A stretch of 64,000 nucleotides of DNA. Source: Raineyella sp034933565. GTDB taxonomy: Bacteria; Actinomycetota; Actinomycetes; Propionibacteriales; Propionibacteriaceae. The stretch lies in NCBI RefSeq assembly GCF_034933565.1, contig NZ_JAYFNG010000003.1:1-64000 (forward strand), written 5' to 3'. This document shows, one piece after another, positions 51,233-59,342 of this stretch (its first letter is position 1; each line of letters starts with the position of its first letter). Below the pieces are notes generated by a model. That model was not told the DNA's origin, searched no databases, and saw only the letters and a list, made by a program, of their open reading frames with translations. A program made the translations under genes and the position numbers.

Positions 51233-52197
51233 CCATCGGACTCGAGCACCACGCCGCCACCGGCACGGTCCCCGGCAGCGCCCCTGGCCCTGCCACCGGC
51301 ACCGACAGAGTGCCCGCCATCGGCAGCGGCACCGTCCGGCCGATCGACCGGATCGGTGTCATCGGCGCCGGCTCGATGGGCCGCGGGATCGCCGAGACCG
51401 CCCTGCGCGGCGGCCTGCCGGTGACGCTCTGTGACACCACCGGGAGCGCGCTCGCCTCGGCCCGGCGCACCATCGAGAAGGGCCTGCTCAAGTCGGTCGA
51501 CAAGGGCACCCTTGAGGCCGGGCAGGTCGAGCCGATGCTGGCCCTGCTGACCACCACCGCCACGACGGCCGATCTGGCCGGCCAGCCGCTGGTCGTCGAG
51601 GCCGTCCCCGAGCTCGTCGACCTCAAGCATGCCGTGCTCGGCGCCGTCGAGGAACTGCTGGACGCGGACGCCGTACTGGCCTCCAACACCTCCTCGATCC
51701 CGATCTCCACCCTCGCCGGGCGGCTGCGTCGGCCGGAGCGCTTCCTCGGCCTGCACTTCTTCATCCCGGTGCCGCGGATGGACCTGGTCGAGGTCATCCC
51801 CTCCCTCGCCACCGCGCCGGAGGTCACCGCGGCGGCCCGCGATCTCGCCGGCAACCGGCTGGGCAAGATCGCGGTGGTCGTCGGGGACAGCCCCGGCTTC
51901 CTCGTCAACCGGCTGCTGGTGCCGTACGTGATGGCCGGGGTGCGGATGTACGAGGCCGGCTACGCCTCGGCCGAGGACATCGACACCGCCATGAAGCTCG
52001 GCGCCGGGCACCCGATGGGCCCGCTGGAGCTGTGCGACCTGATCGGCCTCGACATCATCCGCGATGCCGGTGACGCGATCTGGGCCGAGACCCGCGACCC
52101 TGCGGCCGTCGTCCCCGGCGTCCTGCGCCGGATGTGCGACCTCGGCCGCCTCGGCCGCAAGACCGGTCGCGGCTTCCACGACTACACCGACCGCTGA
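51229..52197 (+). CDS. 3-hydroxyacyl-CoA dehydrogenase (3-hydroxybutyryl type)
   Basis: NAD(P)-dependent dehydrogenase of 322 residues that interconverts 3-hydroxyacyl-CoA and 3-oxoacyl-CoA. The Rossmann motif RIGVIGAGSMGRGIA is at 41-55, the catalytic His and Glu region lies in FLGLHFFIPVPRMDLVEVI, and SNTSSIPIS and NRLLVPYVM are typical. An N-terminal extension of about 40 residues (TGTVPGSAPGPATGTDRVPA) precedes the normal start, which would be near residue 38. ATG 51229 overlaps the thiolase stop (ATGA), with GAGGAGG upstream. Confidence 0.93.
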   Translation: MTIGLEHHAATGTVPGSAPGPATGTDRVPAIGSGTVRPIDRIGVIGAGSMGRGIAETALRGGLPVTLCDTTGSALASARRTIEKGLLKSVDKGTLEAGQVEPMLALLTTTATTADLAGQPLVVEAVPELVDLKHAVLGAVEELLDADAVLASNTSSIPISTLAGRLRRPERFLGLHFFIPVPRMDLVEVIPSLATAPEVTAAARDLAGNRLGKIAVVVGDSPGFLVNRLLVPYVMAGVRMYEAGYASAEDIDTAMKLGAGHPMGPLELCDLIGLDIIRDAGDAIWAETRDPAAVVPGVLRRMCDLGRLGRKTGRGFHDYTDR

Positions 52198-52301
52198 CCG
52201 ACCGATCCCGACCTCCGCCCACCGCTGACCGACCGACCCACTGGATGCCCCCCTGCACCGACCCACGCTCGATCACCCCACCACTGGAAGGAACGACAAC
52301 G

Positions 52302-53570
52302 ATGTCTGCTCCCGCCGTCACCCGCACCACTTCCACCTCGACCACCGCCACCTCGATCGCCTCATCCACCCCCACCGCGGCCGCCTCCACTGCGACCGTG
52401 GCCGCAGCGGGCCCGACCACCGACTTCTATGACGTCTTCGCCGATGTGGCCGGCGCGGACCGGGCGGCCTGGGACCGTGCCCGTACGCTCGCCGACGACG
52501 CGTTCCCGGATGTCAATGAGGCCTGGGAGAAGGCCGAGTATCCGCTGCACCTGGTCCGCCGGATGGGCGAGCTGGACCTGCTCGCCGACGGTGTGCCGGT
52601 CCCGGGCGGCAGCGCGCCACTGTCGCCGCTCGCCGCCGGCCTGGTCAACATGGAGGTGGCCCGGATCGACGGGTCGCTGGCGACCGTCACCGCCGTCCAG
52701 GGCGGCCTCACCATGCGCTCCCTGCACCTGCTCGGCTCGCCCGAGCAGCAGGAGGAGTGGCTCGGCCCGCTCGCCCGGGCGGAGAAGCTCGGTGCCTTCG
52801 GCCTCACCGAGCCGGCGCACGGCTCCGACGCCGTCGGCCTGGAGACCAGTGCCGTACGCTCCGGCGACGGGTGGGTGCTGAACGGCCAGAAGCGCTGGAT
52901 CGGCAACGGGTCGGTCGGCGACATGACGATCATCTGGGCCCGCAACGAGGAGGGGAAGGTCAACGGGTTCGTCGTCCCGCAGGACGCCCCCGGCTACGCC
53001 GCGGAGACGATCACCGGCAAGGTCAGCCTGCGCGGCATCCCGCAGGCGCTGATCACCCTCACCGACGTGTGGGTGCCCGACGCGGCCCGGCTGCCACATG
53101 CGCACTCGTTCCGGGACGTGTCCCGGGTGCTGATGGCCACCCGGGCCGGGATCGCCTGGGCCGCACTCGGGCACGCCACCGCCTGCTACGAGGCGGCGCT
53201 GGCCCATGCCGGCACCCGGGTGCAGTTCGGCCGGCCGCTGGCGTCCTACCAGCTGGTCCAGGACCGGCTGGCCACCATGCTCGGCTCGCTGGTCACCATG
53301 CAACTGCACTGCCGGCGGATCGCCGACCTCGACACCGCCGGCCGGCTGCGCCCCGAACAGGCCTCGATGGCCAAGGTGCAGTGCACCCGGGCGGCCCGTA
53401 CGGTCGCCGCCGACGCCCGCGACCTGCTCGGGGGCAGCGGCATCCTGCTCGAGAACCATGTGATCCGCCACCTGGCCGACCTCGAGGCCCTGCACACGTA
53501 CGAGGGCACCGACTCGGTGCAGTCGTTGATCATCGGACGATCCATCACCGGCGTCGGCGCGTTCGCCTGA
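52302..53570 (+). CDS. acyl-CoA dehydrogenase (glutaryl-CoA dehydrogenase-like)
   Basis: Flavin acyl-CoA dehydrogenase of 422 residues. A Ser/Thr/Ala low-complexity N-terminus (about 35 residues) is followed by the family body: FGLTEPAHGSDA, NGQKRWIGNG, and the catalytic base Glu401 in TYEGTDSVQSLIIGRSITG, as in glutaryl-CoA dehydrogenase. WVPDAARL and RVLMATRAGIAWAALG also fit. It could be a glutaryl- or short-chain acyl-CoA dehydrogenase. ATG 52302 has GGAAGGA. The 104-bp gap from the dehydrogenase gene has no hairpin. Confidence 0.9.
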   Translation: MSAPAVTRTTSTSTTATSIASSTPTAAASTATVAAAGPTTDFYDVFADVAGADRAAWDRARTLADDAFPDVNEAWEKAEYPLHLVRRMGELDLLADGVPVPGGSAPLSPLAAGLVNMEVARIDGSLATVTAVQGGLTMRSLHLLGSPEQQEEWLGPLARAEKLGAFGLTEPAHGSDAVGLETSAVRSGDGWVLNGQKRWIGNGSVGDMTIIWARNEEGKVNGFVVPQDAPGYAAETITGKVSLRGIPQALITLTDVWVPDAARLPHAHSFRDVSRVLMATRAGIAWAALGHATACYEAALAHAGTRVQFGRPLASYQLVQDRLATMLGSLVTMQLHCRRIADLDTAGRLRPEQASMAKVQCTRAARTVAADARDLLGGSGILLENHVIRHLADLEALHTYEGTDSVQSLIIGRSITGVGAFA

Positions 53571-53612
53571 GCCCGGGCACCCGTCACCGGAACCACAGAG
53601 GAGCTGACAGAC

Positions 53613-55118
53613 ATGGACAAGGTCGTCCCCACTGCCGCCCAGGCCGTCGCCGACATCCCTGACGGTGCGGTGATCTCCGTGGGTGGCTTCGGCTGCTGCG
53701 GATCCCCGCACGTGCTCATCGGCGCCCTGCTGGACCAGGGCGCCACCGACCTGCGGGTCGTCTCCAACAATCCCGGCGCCCAGAGTGCCGGCGAGGACAT
53801 CTCGCTGGGCCGGCTCGTCAGCGCCGGGCGGATCAGCCGGTTCACCGGGTCGTACGTGTCCTCGAACCACGAGTTCGAACGGCAGTACCTGACCGGCCGG
53901 ATCGAGTTCGAGCCCGTCCCGCAGGGCACCCTGGCCGAGAAGATGCGGGCCGGCGGAGCGGGCATCCCCGCCTTCTGGACCGCGTCGGGCACCGGCTCGC
54001 CGGTCGGCGAGGGCGGCCTGCCGCTGCTGCACGACGAGACCGGGGCGGTCGTCAAGGTCTCCGCGCCGAAGGAGACCCGCCGGATGACCTTCCGGGGCGA
54101 GGACCGCGAGTTCGTCCTGGAGGAGTCCGTCACCACCCAGTACGGCCTGGTCCGGGCCTGGAAGGGGGACCGGCACGGCAACCTGGTCTTCCGCCGCTCG
54201 GCAGCCAACTTCAACCCGCTCGCGGCCCAGTGCGCCACCATTGCGATCGCCGAGGTCGAGGAGCTGGTGGAGCCCGGCGAACTGCGCCCCGAGGAGATCC
54301 ACCTGCCCGGCATCTACGTCCACCGGGTGGTGCCGCTCACCCCGGCCCAGGCCGCCGACAAGCCGATCGAGTTCCGCCACGTACGCTCCCGCGAGGCCGA
54401 GCGCGGCTCGGGCGCGGGGGCTGCGGGGGCGGGCGTCGAGGGATCGCGGACGTACGGCCTGACCCGGGAGCAGATGGCCGCCCGTGCCGCGGCCGAACTG
54501 CACGACGGCGACTACGTCAACCTCGGCATCGGCATCCCCACCCTGGTCGCCGGGCAGATGCCGGACGGGGTGGAGGTCGTCCTGCAGTCGGAGAACGGCG
54601 TCCTCGGGCTCGGGCCGGCACCGTACGACGACGAGGTGGACGCCGACCTGATCAACGCCGGCAAGATCACCACGACGATGCGGGTCGGGGCCTGCACCTT
54701 CGACTCGGCCACCAGCTTCGGGATGATCCGCGGCGGCAAGATCGATGTCGCCGTGCTGGGCGCGATGCAGGTCAGCGCCACCGGTGACATCGCGAACTGG
54801 ATGATCCCGGGCCGCAAGGTGACCGGCATGGGCGGTGCGATGGACCTGGTGCAGGGCGCCCGCAGGATCATCGCGCTGATGGAACACGTCACCAAGGACG
54901 GCGAGCCCCGCATCCTCCCGGAGTGCGCGCTGCCGCTGACGGCTCGCGGGGCGGTGGACACCATCATCACCGACCTGTGCGTCCTGGACGTCACGCCCAC
55001 CGGCCTGGTGCTGCGCGAACTGGCACCGGGGGTCACGGTCGCCGATGTCCGGGCCCGGACCGGGGCGCCGTTCACCGTCGCTGCGGCACTGGAAGAGCCG
55101 GAGCGGCTGTCCGCCTGA
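53613..55118 (+). CDS. succinyl-CoA:3-ketoacid CoA-transferase, fused A-B subunits
   Basis: CoA-transferase of 501 residues with the A subunit (1-245) and B subunit (280-501) joined by a Gly/Ala/Arg linker (SREAERGSGAGAAGAGVEGS), as in eukaryotic SCOT. The A part begins MDKVVPTAAQAVADIPDGA. The B part has LTREQMAARAAAELHDGDYV and the catalytic Glu in LQSENGVLGLG. It would activate acetoacetate with succinyl-CoA, and the reverse reaction releases ketone bodies. ATG 53613 has GAGGAG. It is the last gene of the operon. Confidence 0.93.
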   Translation: MDKVVPTAAQAVADIPDGAVISVGGFGCCGSPHVLIGALLDQGATDLRVVSNNPGAQSAGEDISLGRLVSAGRISRFTGSYVSSNHEFERQYLTGRIEFEPVPQGTLAEKMRAGGAGIPAFWTASGTGSPVGEGGLPLLHDETGAVVKVSAPKETRRMTFRGEDREFVLEESVTTQYGLVRAWKGDRHGNLVFRRSAANFNPLAAQCATIAIAEVEELVEPGELRPEEIHLPGIYVHRVVPLTPAQAADKPIEFRHVRSREAERGSGAGAAGAGVEGSRTYGLTREQMAARAAAELHDGDYVNLGIGIPTLVAGQMPDGVEVVLQSENGVLGLGPAPYDDEVDADLINAGKITTTMRVGACTFDSATSFGMIRGGKIDVAVLGAMQVSATGDIANWMIPGRKVTGMGGAMDLVQGARRIIALMEHVTKDGEPRILPECALPLTARGAVDTIITDLCVLDVTPTGLVLRELAPGVTVADVRARTGAPFTVAAALEEPERLSA

Positions 55119-55121
55119 GGT

Positions 55122-55335
55122 GGTCGGCTGTGCCCGGTCGGCCGTGCCCGGTCGCCCGAGCTGCCCAGTCTGGTCGGCTGTGCCCGGTCGGCCGTGCCCG
55201 GTCGCCCGAGCTGCCCGGTCTGGTCGGCTGTGTCCGGTCGGCCGTGCCCGGTCGCCCGAGCTGCCCGGTCTGGTCGGCTGTGTCCGGTCGGCCGTGCCCG
55301 GTCGCCCGAGCTGCCCGGACTGGTCGGCTGAGCCG
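55122..55335. repeat. 50-bp tandem repeat, four copies
   Basis: Units start at 55122, 55172, 55222 and 55272 with exact 50-bp spacing and one to three differences each; a partial fifth starts at 55322. The unit contains GGTCGGCTGTGCCCGGTCGG twice over in different forms. There are no spacers. The repeat begins 4 bp after the CoA-transferase stop. Confidence 0.9.
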
Positions 55336-55490
55336 CGTCGGTGGGGGCAGTCGCCCGCGCTGTCCGCCTGACCGGGTCGGCTGGGGTGTCTGCCTGGGCC
55401 GGCCGAGCCCGGTCAACGCCGGGGGCGCAGCTGGTCGGCATCGGGTTGCGGGATCGAGGGTGCGATCCCGCAGCCCGATGCCGGTTGCGT

Positions 55491-55590
55491 TGCTGCGGTG
55501 GTCTGCAAGCTGCTGCGGTGGTCTGCAAGCTGGTGCGGTGGTCTGCAAGCTGGTGCGGTGGACTGCAAGATGCTGCGGTGGTCTGCAACT
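55491..55590. repeat. 20-bp tandem repeat, five copies
   Basis: TGCTGCGGTGGTCTGCAAGC and close variants repeat at 55491, 55511, 55531, 55551 and 55571 with exact 20-bp spacing. Confidence 0.9.
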
Positions 55591-55637
55591 GGTTGCTTGA
55601 TGAGGCAGAATGCCGACGGTGCCGGCATCGACCGACC

Positions 55638-55755
55638 TTGTTCGTGTTGGTCGATGTTGCTGAAGTTGTGCGACGGAGCTCCGGCGGCAGATGCGAGGAA
55701 GGGGAGCGTCCTCGAGGTACGTCGGTCTGTGCGGGGGGCATCGGCCGGGCCCAGG
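55638..55755. repeat. 118-bp direct repeat, copy 1
   Basis: Begins TTGTTCGTGTTGGTCGATGT and ends GGGCCCAGG. It matches 55967-56083 with only about five differences. The middle contains CGACGGAGCTCCGGCGGCAG and AGGAAGGGGAGCGTCCT. Confidence 0.9.
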
Positions 55756-55860
55756 CATCGGCCGGGCCCAGGGGTTGGCCGGGCCCAGGGGCTGGCCGGG
55801 CCCAGGGGTTGGGCGGGTCCAGGGTTGGGCGGGTCCAGGGCTGGGCCGGGACAACCGGTT
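55756..55860. repeat. CATCGGCCGGGCCCAGGGG-type tandem words
   Basis: Imperfect 16-17-bp repeats of GGTTGGCCGGGCCCAGG run up to about 55860; the same words return after 56068. Confidence 0.75.
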
Positions 55861-55966
55861 GGTCTGGGCGATGGGGTCGCCGGGACCGCGTGTCGGCCGG
55901 GGGATTCGGCCAGGGGACGGGTGGCCAGGGCCACGTCTGGGCCACCTTCGCCTGCGGTGGCCGATG

Positions 55967-56083
55967 TTGTTCGTGTTGGTCGACGTTGCTGAAGTTGTGC
56001 GACGGAGCTCCGGCGGCAGATGCGAGGAAGGGGAGCGTCCTGGAGGTACGTCGGCCTGTGTGGGGGCATCGGCCGGGCCCAGG
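55967..56083. repeat. 118-bp direct repeat, copy 2
   Basis: Near-identical to 55638-55755, about 329 bp downstream, with four substitutions and one single-base deletion in a G run. It also continues into the same GGCCGGGCCCAGGGG words. Confidence 0.9.
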
Positions 56084-56200
56084 GGTTGGCCGGGTCCAAG
56101 GGCTGGGCGGGGACCATGGGATGGGCTGGGACGACGGGCGGGCTGGGACGACCGGCAGTCGGGATGACGGGTCGGCCAGGGTCGCGGGCGGAGCGTACGT

Positions 56201-56890
56201 CTAACGTACGAGCCCGGTCCGGTAGGCGATCACCACCAGTTGGGGGCGGTCGCGTGCGCCGAGCTTGGCCATGATGTGGCTGACGTGGGTGCGGGCGGTG
56301 GCGGTGCTCACCACCAGTCGGTCGCCGATCTCGGCATTGTTGAGGCCCTCGCCGACCAGGGTCAGCACCTCCTGCTCCCGTTCGGTGAGCACGGCGAGCC
56401 GCTCGTCGGAGCGTACGGCGGGGGCGGCGCCGGTGAAGGTGGCGATCACCGTACGCGTCACGCTCGGCGACAGCAGTGAGGAACCGCTGGCGGCAAGCCG
56501 GATCCCGCGCAGGATGTCGTCCGGTTCGGAGTCCTTGACCAGGAATCCGGCGGCCCCGGCCTGCAGGGCCGCGAAGACGTACTCGTCGAGTTCGAAGGTG
56601 GTCAGCACCACCACCCGGGTCGACGCGCAGGCCGGGTCGGCCCCTATCCGCTGCAGCGCCGCGATGCCGTCCAACTCGGGCATCCGGATGTCCATCAGCA
56701 CCACGTCGGGATGCAGGTCCTTGACCCGGGCGACCGCTTCCAGCCCGGTGCCGGCCTCGGCGACCACGGTCATGTCGCGCTCGGCGTCGACCAGGGCCCG
56801 CAGGCCCATCCGGACCAGGGGCTGGTCGTCGGCGATGAGCACGGTGATCGGAGTGCCGGCGCCGGGCGTGGTCGGGTGTTCGTCGGTCAT
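56201..56890 (-). CDS. NarL/LuxR-family response regulator
   Basis: Regulator of 229 residues with the receiver phospho-Asp67 in DVVLMDIRMPELDG, Lys in FLVKD, and the LuxR HTH at about 165-225 (LTEREQEVLTLVGEGLNNAE, then LVVSTATARTHVSHIMAKLG). The gene overlaps the kinase gene by 4 bp (ATGA) on the minus strand. Target genes are unknown. Confidence 0.95.
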   Translation of the reverse strand: MTDEHPTTPGAGTPITVLIADDQPLVRMGLRALVDAERDMTVVAEAGTGLEAVARVKDLHPDVVLMDIRMPELDGIAALQRIGADPACASTRVVVLTTFELDEYVFAALQAGAAGFLVKDSEPDDILRGIRLAASGSSLLSPSVTRTVIATFTGAAPAVRSDERLAVLTEREQEVLTLVGEGLNNAEIGDRLVVSTATARTHVSHIMAKLGARDRPQLVVIAYRTGLVR

Positions 56891-58539
56891 CGTTGCTGCC
56901 CGTTTCTGCTGCCGGAGTCACTGGAATCGGCGGAGTTATTGGAGTCGGCGGAGTCGCTGGAATCGGCGGAGCCACCGGAATCGGAGGCGCCGACATCGAG
57001 GGAGCCAGCGGTCGTTCTCCAGGGTGCCGCCGCCGACGACGCAGACGCTCCCGGGCCCGTGGAGGGTGCCACGCCTGCGGACGGTGCCACGCCTGCGGAG
57101 GGTCCCGGGCCAGCAGACGCTCCCGGGCCCGTGGAGGGCGCCGCGTCTGCGGACGGTGCCACGCCTGCGGAAGGCCCCGCCGCTGCGGAGGGCGCCGGGC
57201 CAGCAGACGGTCCTGCTCCCGCCGAGGGTCCAGCCGCCGACCGTCCGGGCATGCTCCCGCCCACGCCGAGCGGTAGTACGGCGGTGATCGTCACCCCACC
57301 AGGGCCGGAGTCGTCGAGGGTCAGGGTGCCGCCGAGGGTGGCGACGCGTTCGCGCATGCCGCGCAGGCCGTTGCCCTCGACGATCGGGTGCGCCGGGGCC
57401 GGGCCGCCGTTGCGGACCTCGACCCGCAGCCGATCGCCGTCGCGGTCGATCCGGACGTCCACCGGTGTGCCCGGCGCGTGGCGTACGGCGTTCGTCAGCC
57501 CCTCCTGGACGATGCGGTAGGCGACCTGCTGCACCACCAGCGGCACGCTGCTCACCAGCCCGGGCCCGCGCCGCAGGGTGATCGCGGCCCCGCCGGCGGT
57601 CAGCGGTGCGATCAGGTCGTCGAGCCGGTCGAGGGTCGGGCCGGGGGCCAGCGGCGCGGTCTCCTGGGGGTCACGGAGGATGCCGAGGGTGCGGCGGACA
57701 TCGGTCAGCGAGTCCTTCGCGCTGGTCCGGATCGCCTCCAGCGAGGCGCGCGCCTGGGCCGGGTCGTCGTCGAGGAACCGCAGCGCCACCCCGGCCTGCA
57801 GGGAGATCGTCGACAGGCTGTGGCCGACGACGTCGTGCAGATCCTGGGCGAGCCGGAGCCGTTCGCGATAGGCGACCCGGCGCATCTCCTCCTCGTGGGC
57901 CTGTCGTCGGGCGACGCTCTGGGTGCGGCGGGTCTCGCTGACCAGGGTCGGCACCAGGATCGCCGCACAGCCGAAGATGATCGCCGGGTAGAGCCACGGG
58001 CTGGTCAGCCCGAGGTAGGGCTGGCGCCAGGCGACCGCCCACAGCATCGGCACCAGGGCCAGTATCCAGGCGGTCCAGGCGCGGCCCGGCCGGCTGGCCG
58101 TGAGCGAGACCAGGGCGAGGGCCGGGGCGGGCAGGGCGAACGGCAGCGAACCGCCGGCCAGCAGGTAGGCGGCCACCCCACCCAGCACCAGCAGGTAGGC
58201 CAGCCGGGGCCGCAGGGTCCGCAGCATCAGGCCGGCGCCGACGACCAGACACGCGGTGACGAGCACCGGCAGCCAGGGGGAGTCGACCAGCGCCTGCGCC
58301 CAGGGTCCGGTCGGATCGGGGTAGCGGGGGTCGTACGGGTCGTAGCGTCCGGGCATCATCGGGTCCCCGCGCATGTGCGAGCGCATGGTCCGCTGCATGG
58401 TGGAGGGGAGAGCGGTGACCAGCATCAGCCACGCCACCACGACCGCGCTGATCAGCGACCCGACGAGGCGATGCCGCTGGTGGGACCGCCCGCCGGGGGA
58501 GTCCGGGCCCGTGACGGGCAGACCGGGGCGGGGTTCCAT
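56887..58539 (-). CDS. sensor histidine kinase (HisKA_3) with low-complexity C-tail
   Basis: Membrane kinase of 550 residues. Six or so hydrophobic stretches lie in residues 20-200. The HisKA_3 phospho-His is in RLRLAQDLHDVVGHSLSTIS (about 232-250) and the ATPase shows QEGLTNAVRHAP and NGLRGMRERVATLGG. After about residue 415, there are about 135 residues of PSAGxGPSAG-type repeats followed by SDSADSNNSADSSDSG. Such a tail is not typical of the family and reflects short tandem DNA repeats. The stop overlaps the regulator start (ATGA). Confidence 0.92.
   Translation of the reverse strand: MEPRPGLPVTGPDSPGGRSHQRHRLVGSLISAVVVAWLMLVTALPSTMQRTMRSHMRGDPMMPGRYDPYDPRYPDPTGPWAQALVDSPWLPVLVTACLVVGAGLMLRTLRPRLAYLLVLGGVAAYLLAGGSLPFALPAPALALVSLTASRPGRAWTAWILALVPMLWAVAWRQPYLGLTSPWLYPAIIFGCAAILVPTLVSETRRTQSVARRQAHEEEMRRVAYRERLRLAQDLHDVVGHSLSTISLQAGVALRFLDDDPAQARASLEAIRTSAKDSLTDVRRTLGILRDPQETAPLAPGPTLDRLDDLIAPLTAGGAAITLRRGPGLVSSVPLVVQQVAYRIVQEGLTNAVRHAPGTPVDVRIDRDGDRLRVEVRNGGPAPAHPIVEGNGLRGMRERVATLGGTLTLDDSGPGGVTITAVLPLGVGGSMPGRSAAGPSAGAGPSAGPAPSAAAGPSAGVAPSADAAPSTGPGASAGPGPSAGVAPSAGVAPSTGPGASASSAAAPWRTTAGSLDVGASDSGGSADSSDSADSNNSADSSDSGSRNGQQR
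56900..57240 (-). repeat. coding minisatellites in the kinase tail
   Basis: Two arrays: about 15-bp units near 56925-56990 (GGAGTCGGCGGAGTC, encoding Asp/Ser pairs) and 18-bp-like units over 57050-57240 (GGTGCCACGCCTGCGGAG), encoding PSAGVA-type words. All periods are multiples of three. Confidence 0.8.
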
Positions 58540-58749
58540 GCCTCGATCGTACGTACCGATCATCGGGCGCACCATCGCCGCGGTGGCGTACCCGGAGCCG
58601 ACCCCGTACGTCGGGCAGCGGGGGTGTCGTACGCCCCGCGGAGGGGGTGGCGTACGTCCGGCGGAGGGGGCCACGTACGTCGAGGGGCGTACGTGAAGTG
58701 CCGCCCGTGGACCGATGTGGCGGGGGTGACGGCGACGCAGACTGGAGCC

Positions 58750-59184
58750 ATGTTCACCTCGCTGCTGCCCCTCTACATCCCGGGCCACATGGGCGGGCCC
58801 ATGATGGGCCCTGTACGCGGCTACGGCTACCACATCTTCGGAGGCGTCTTCATGTTCCTCGGCCCGCTGCTCCTCGTGCTCCTCCTCATCTACCTCTACA
58901 AGCGGGCCGAGCGTCGCGGCACGCCGCTGTTCGGCTGGGGTCCCGAGGGCGGCCCCGGGCAGCCGGTCCGGCACCACCACGGGCCGTTCGCCCCGCCGGC
59001 CCCCGAGGACGAGGCGCTGCGTACGCTCGCCAACCGCCTCGCCGCCGGCGACATCAGCCCCGAGGACTACCAGGCGCGGGTCGACATCCTGCGCCGGACC
59101 AAGGACCAGGCCAACGATCCGACCGCCGGCATGCCCTACCTGGGGCCCGAGGACAAGGGGCCGGAGCAAGGAGGTCAGCAGTAG
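58750..59184 (+). CDS. SHOCT-domain membrane protein
   Basis: A 144-residue protein with a single hydrophobic helix at about 30-50 (FGGVFMFLGPLLLVLLLIYL) preceded by a Gly/Met/Tyr segment (MGGPMMGPVRGYGYH). The C-terminal SHOCT motif DEALRTLANRLAAGDISPED then YQARVDIL is clear. It starts at ATG 58750 with GGAG just upstream. SHOCT domains are often oligomerisation or nucleic-acid-linked modules. The function is unknown; it is divergent from the kinase. Confidence 0.85.
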   Translation: MFTSLLPLYIPGHMGGPMMGPVRGYGYHIFGGVFMFLGPLLLVLLLIYLYKRAERRGTPLFGWGPEGGPGQPVRHHHGPFAPPAPEDEALRTLANRLAAGDISPEDYQARVDILRRTKDQANDPTAGMPYLGPEDKGPEQGGQQ

Positions 59185-59209
59185 GACGATCCCCCCAGAG
59201 GTCACACAC

Positions 59210-59251
59210 GGGTGAGGGCCCCGGTGCCGCACGGCGCCGGGGCCCTCACCC
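59210..59251 (+). terminator. hairpin after the SHOCT gene
   Basis: GGGTGAGGGCCCCGG (59210-59224) pairs with CCGGGGCCCTCACCC (59237-59251) around a 12-nt loop, 25 bp after the stop. Only a short GTTGCC follows. Confidence 0.8.
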
Positions 59252-59342
59252 GTTGCCCGCGTCCTCGCCCCGTCGGGGCGACCGTTCGCTAGCCTGACCG
59301 CATGGGCCCAGCTGGGGCTACCGACACGAGGATGGTGCACCC

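Larger units (their letters stand above)
55119..56200. other. 1.08-kb repeat-filled convergent intergenic region
   Basis: The gap between the CoA-transferase (plus) and the NarL-type regulator (minus) is filled by the 50-bp, 20-bp, 118-bp and 16-17-bp repeats. Frames run through it but change with the repeats and have no RBS or family similarity. No simple terminator was identified within it. Confidence 0.7.

Noticed and set aside
55122..55335. 50-bp repeats resembling a CRISPR array
   Set aside because: The repeats are head-to-tail with no spacers, and there are no cas genes in the window.
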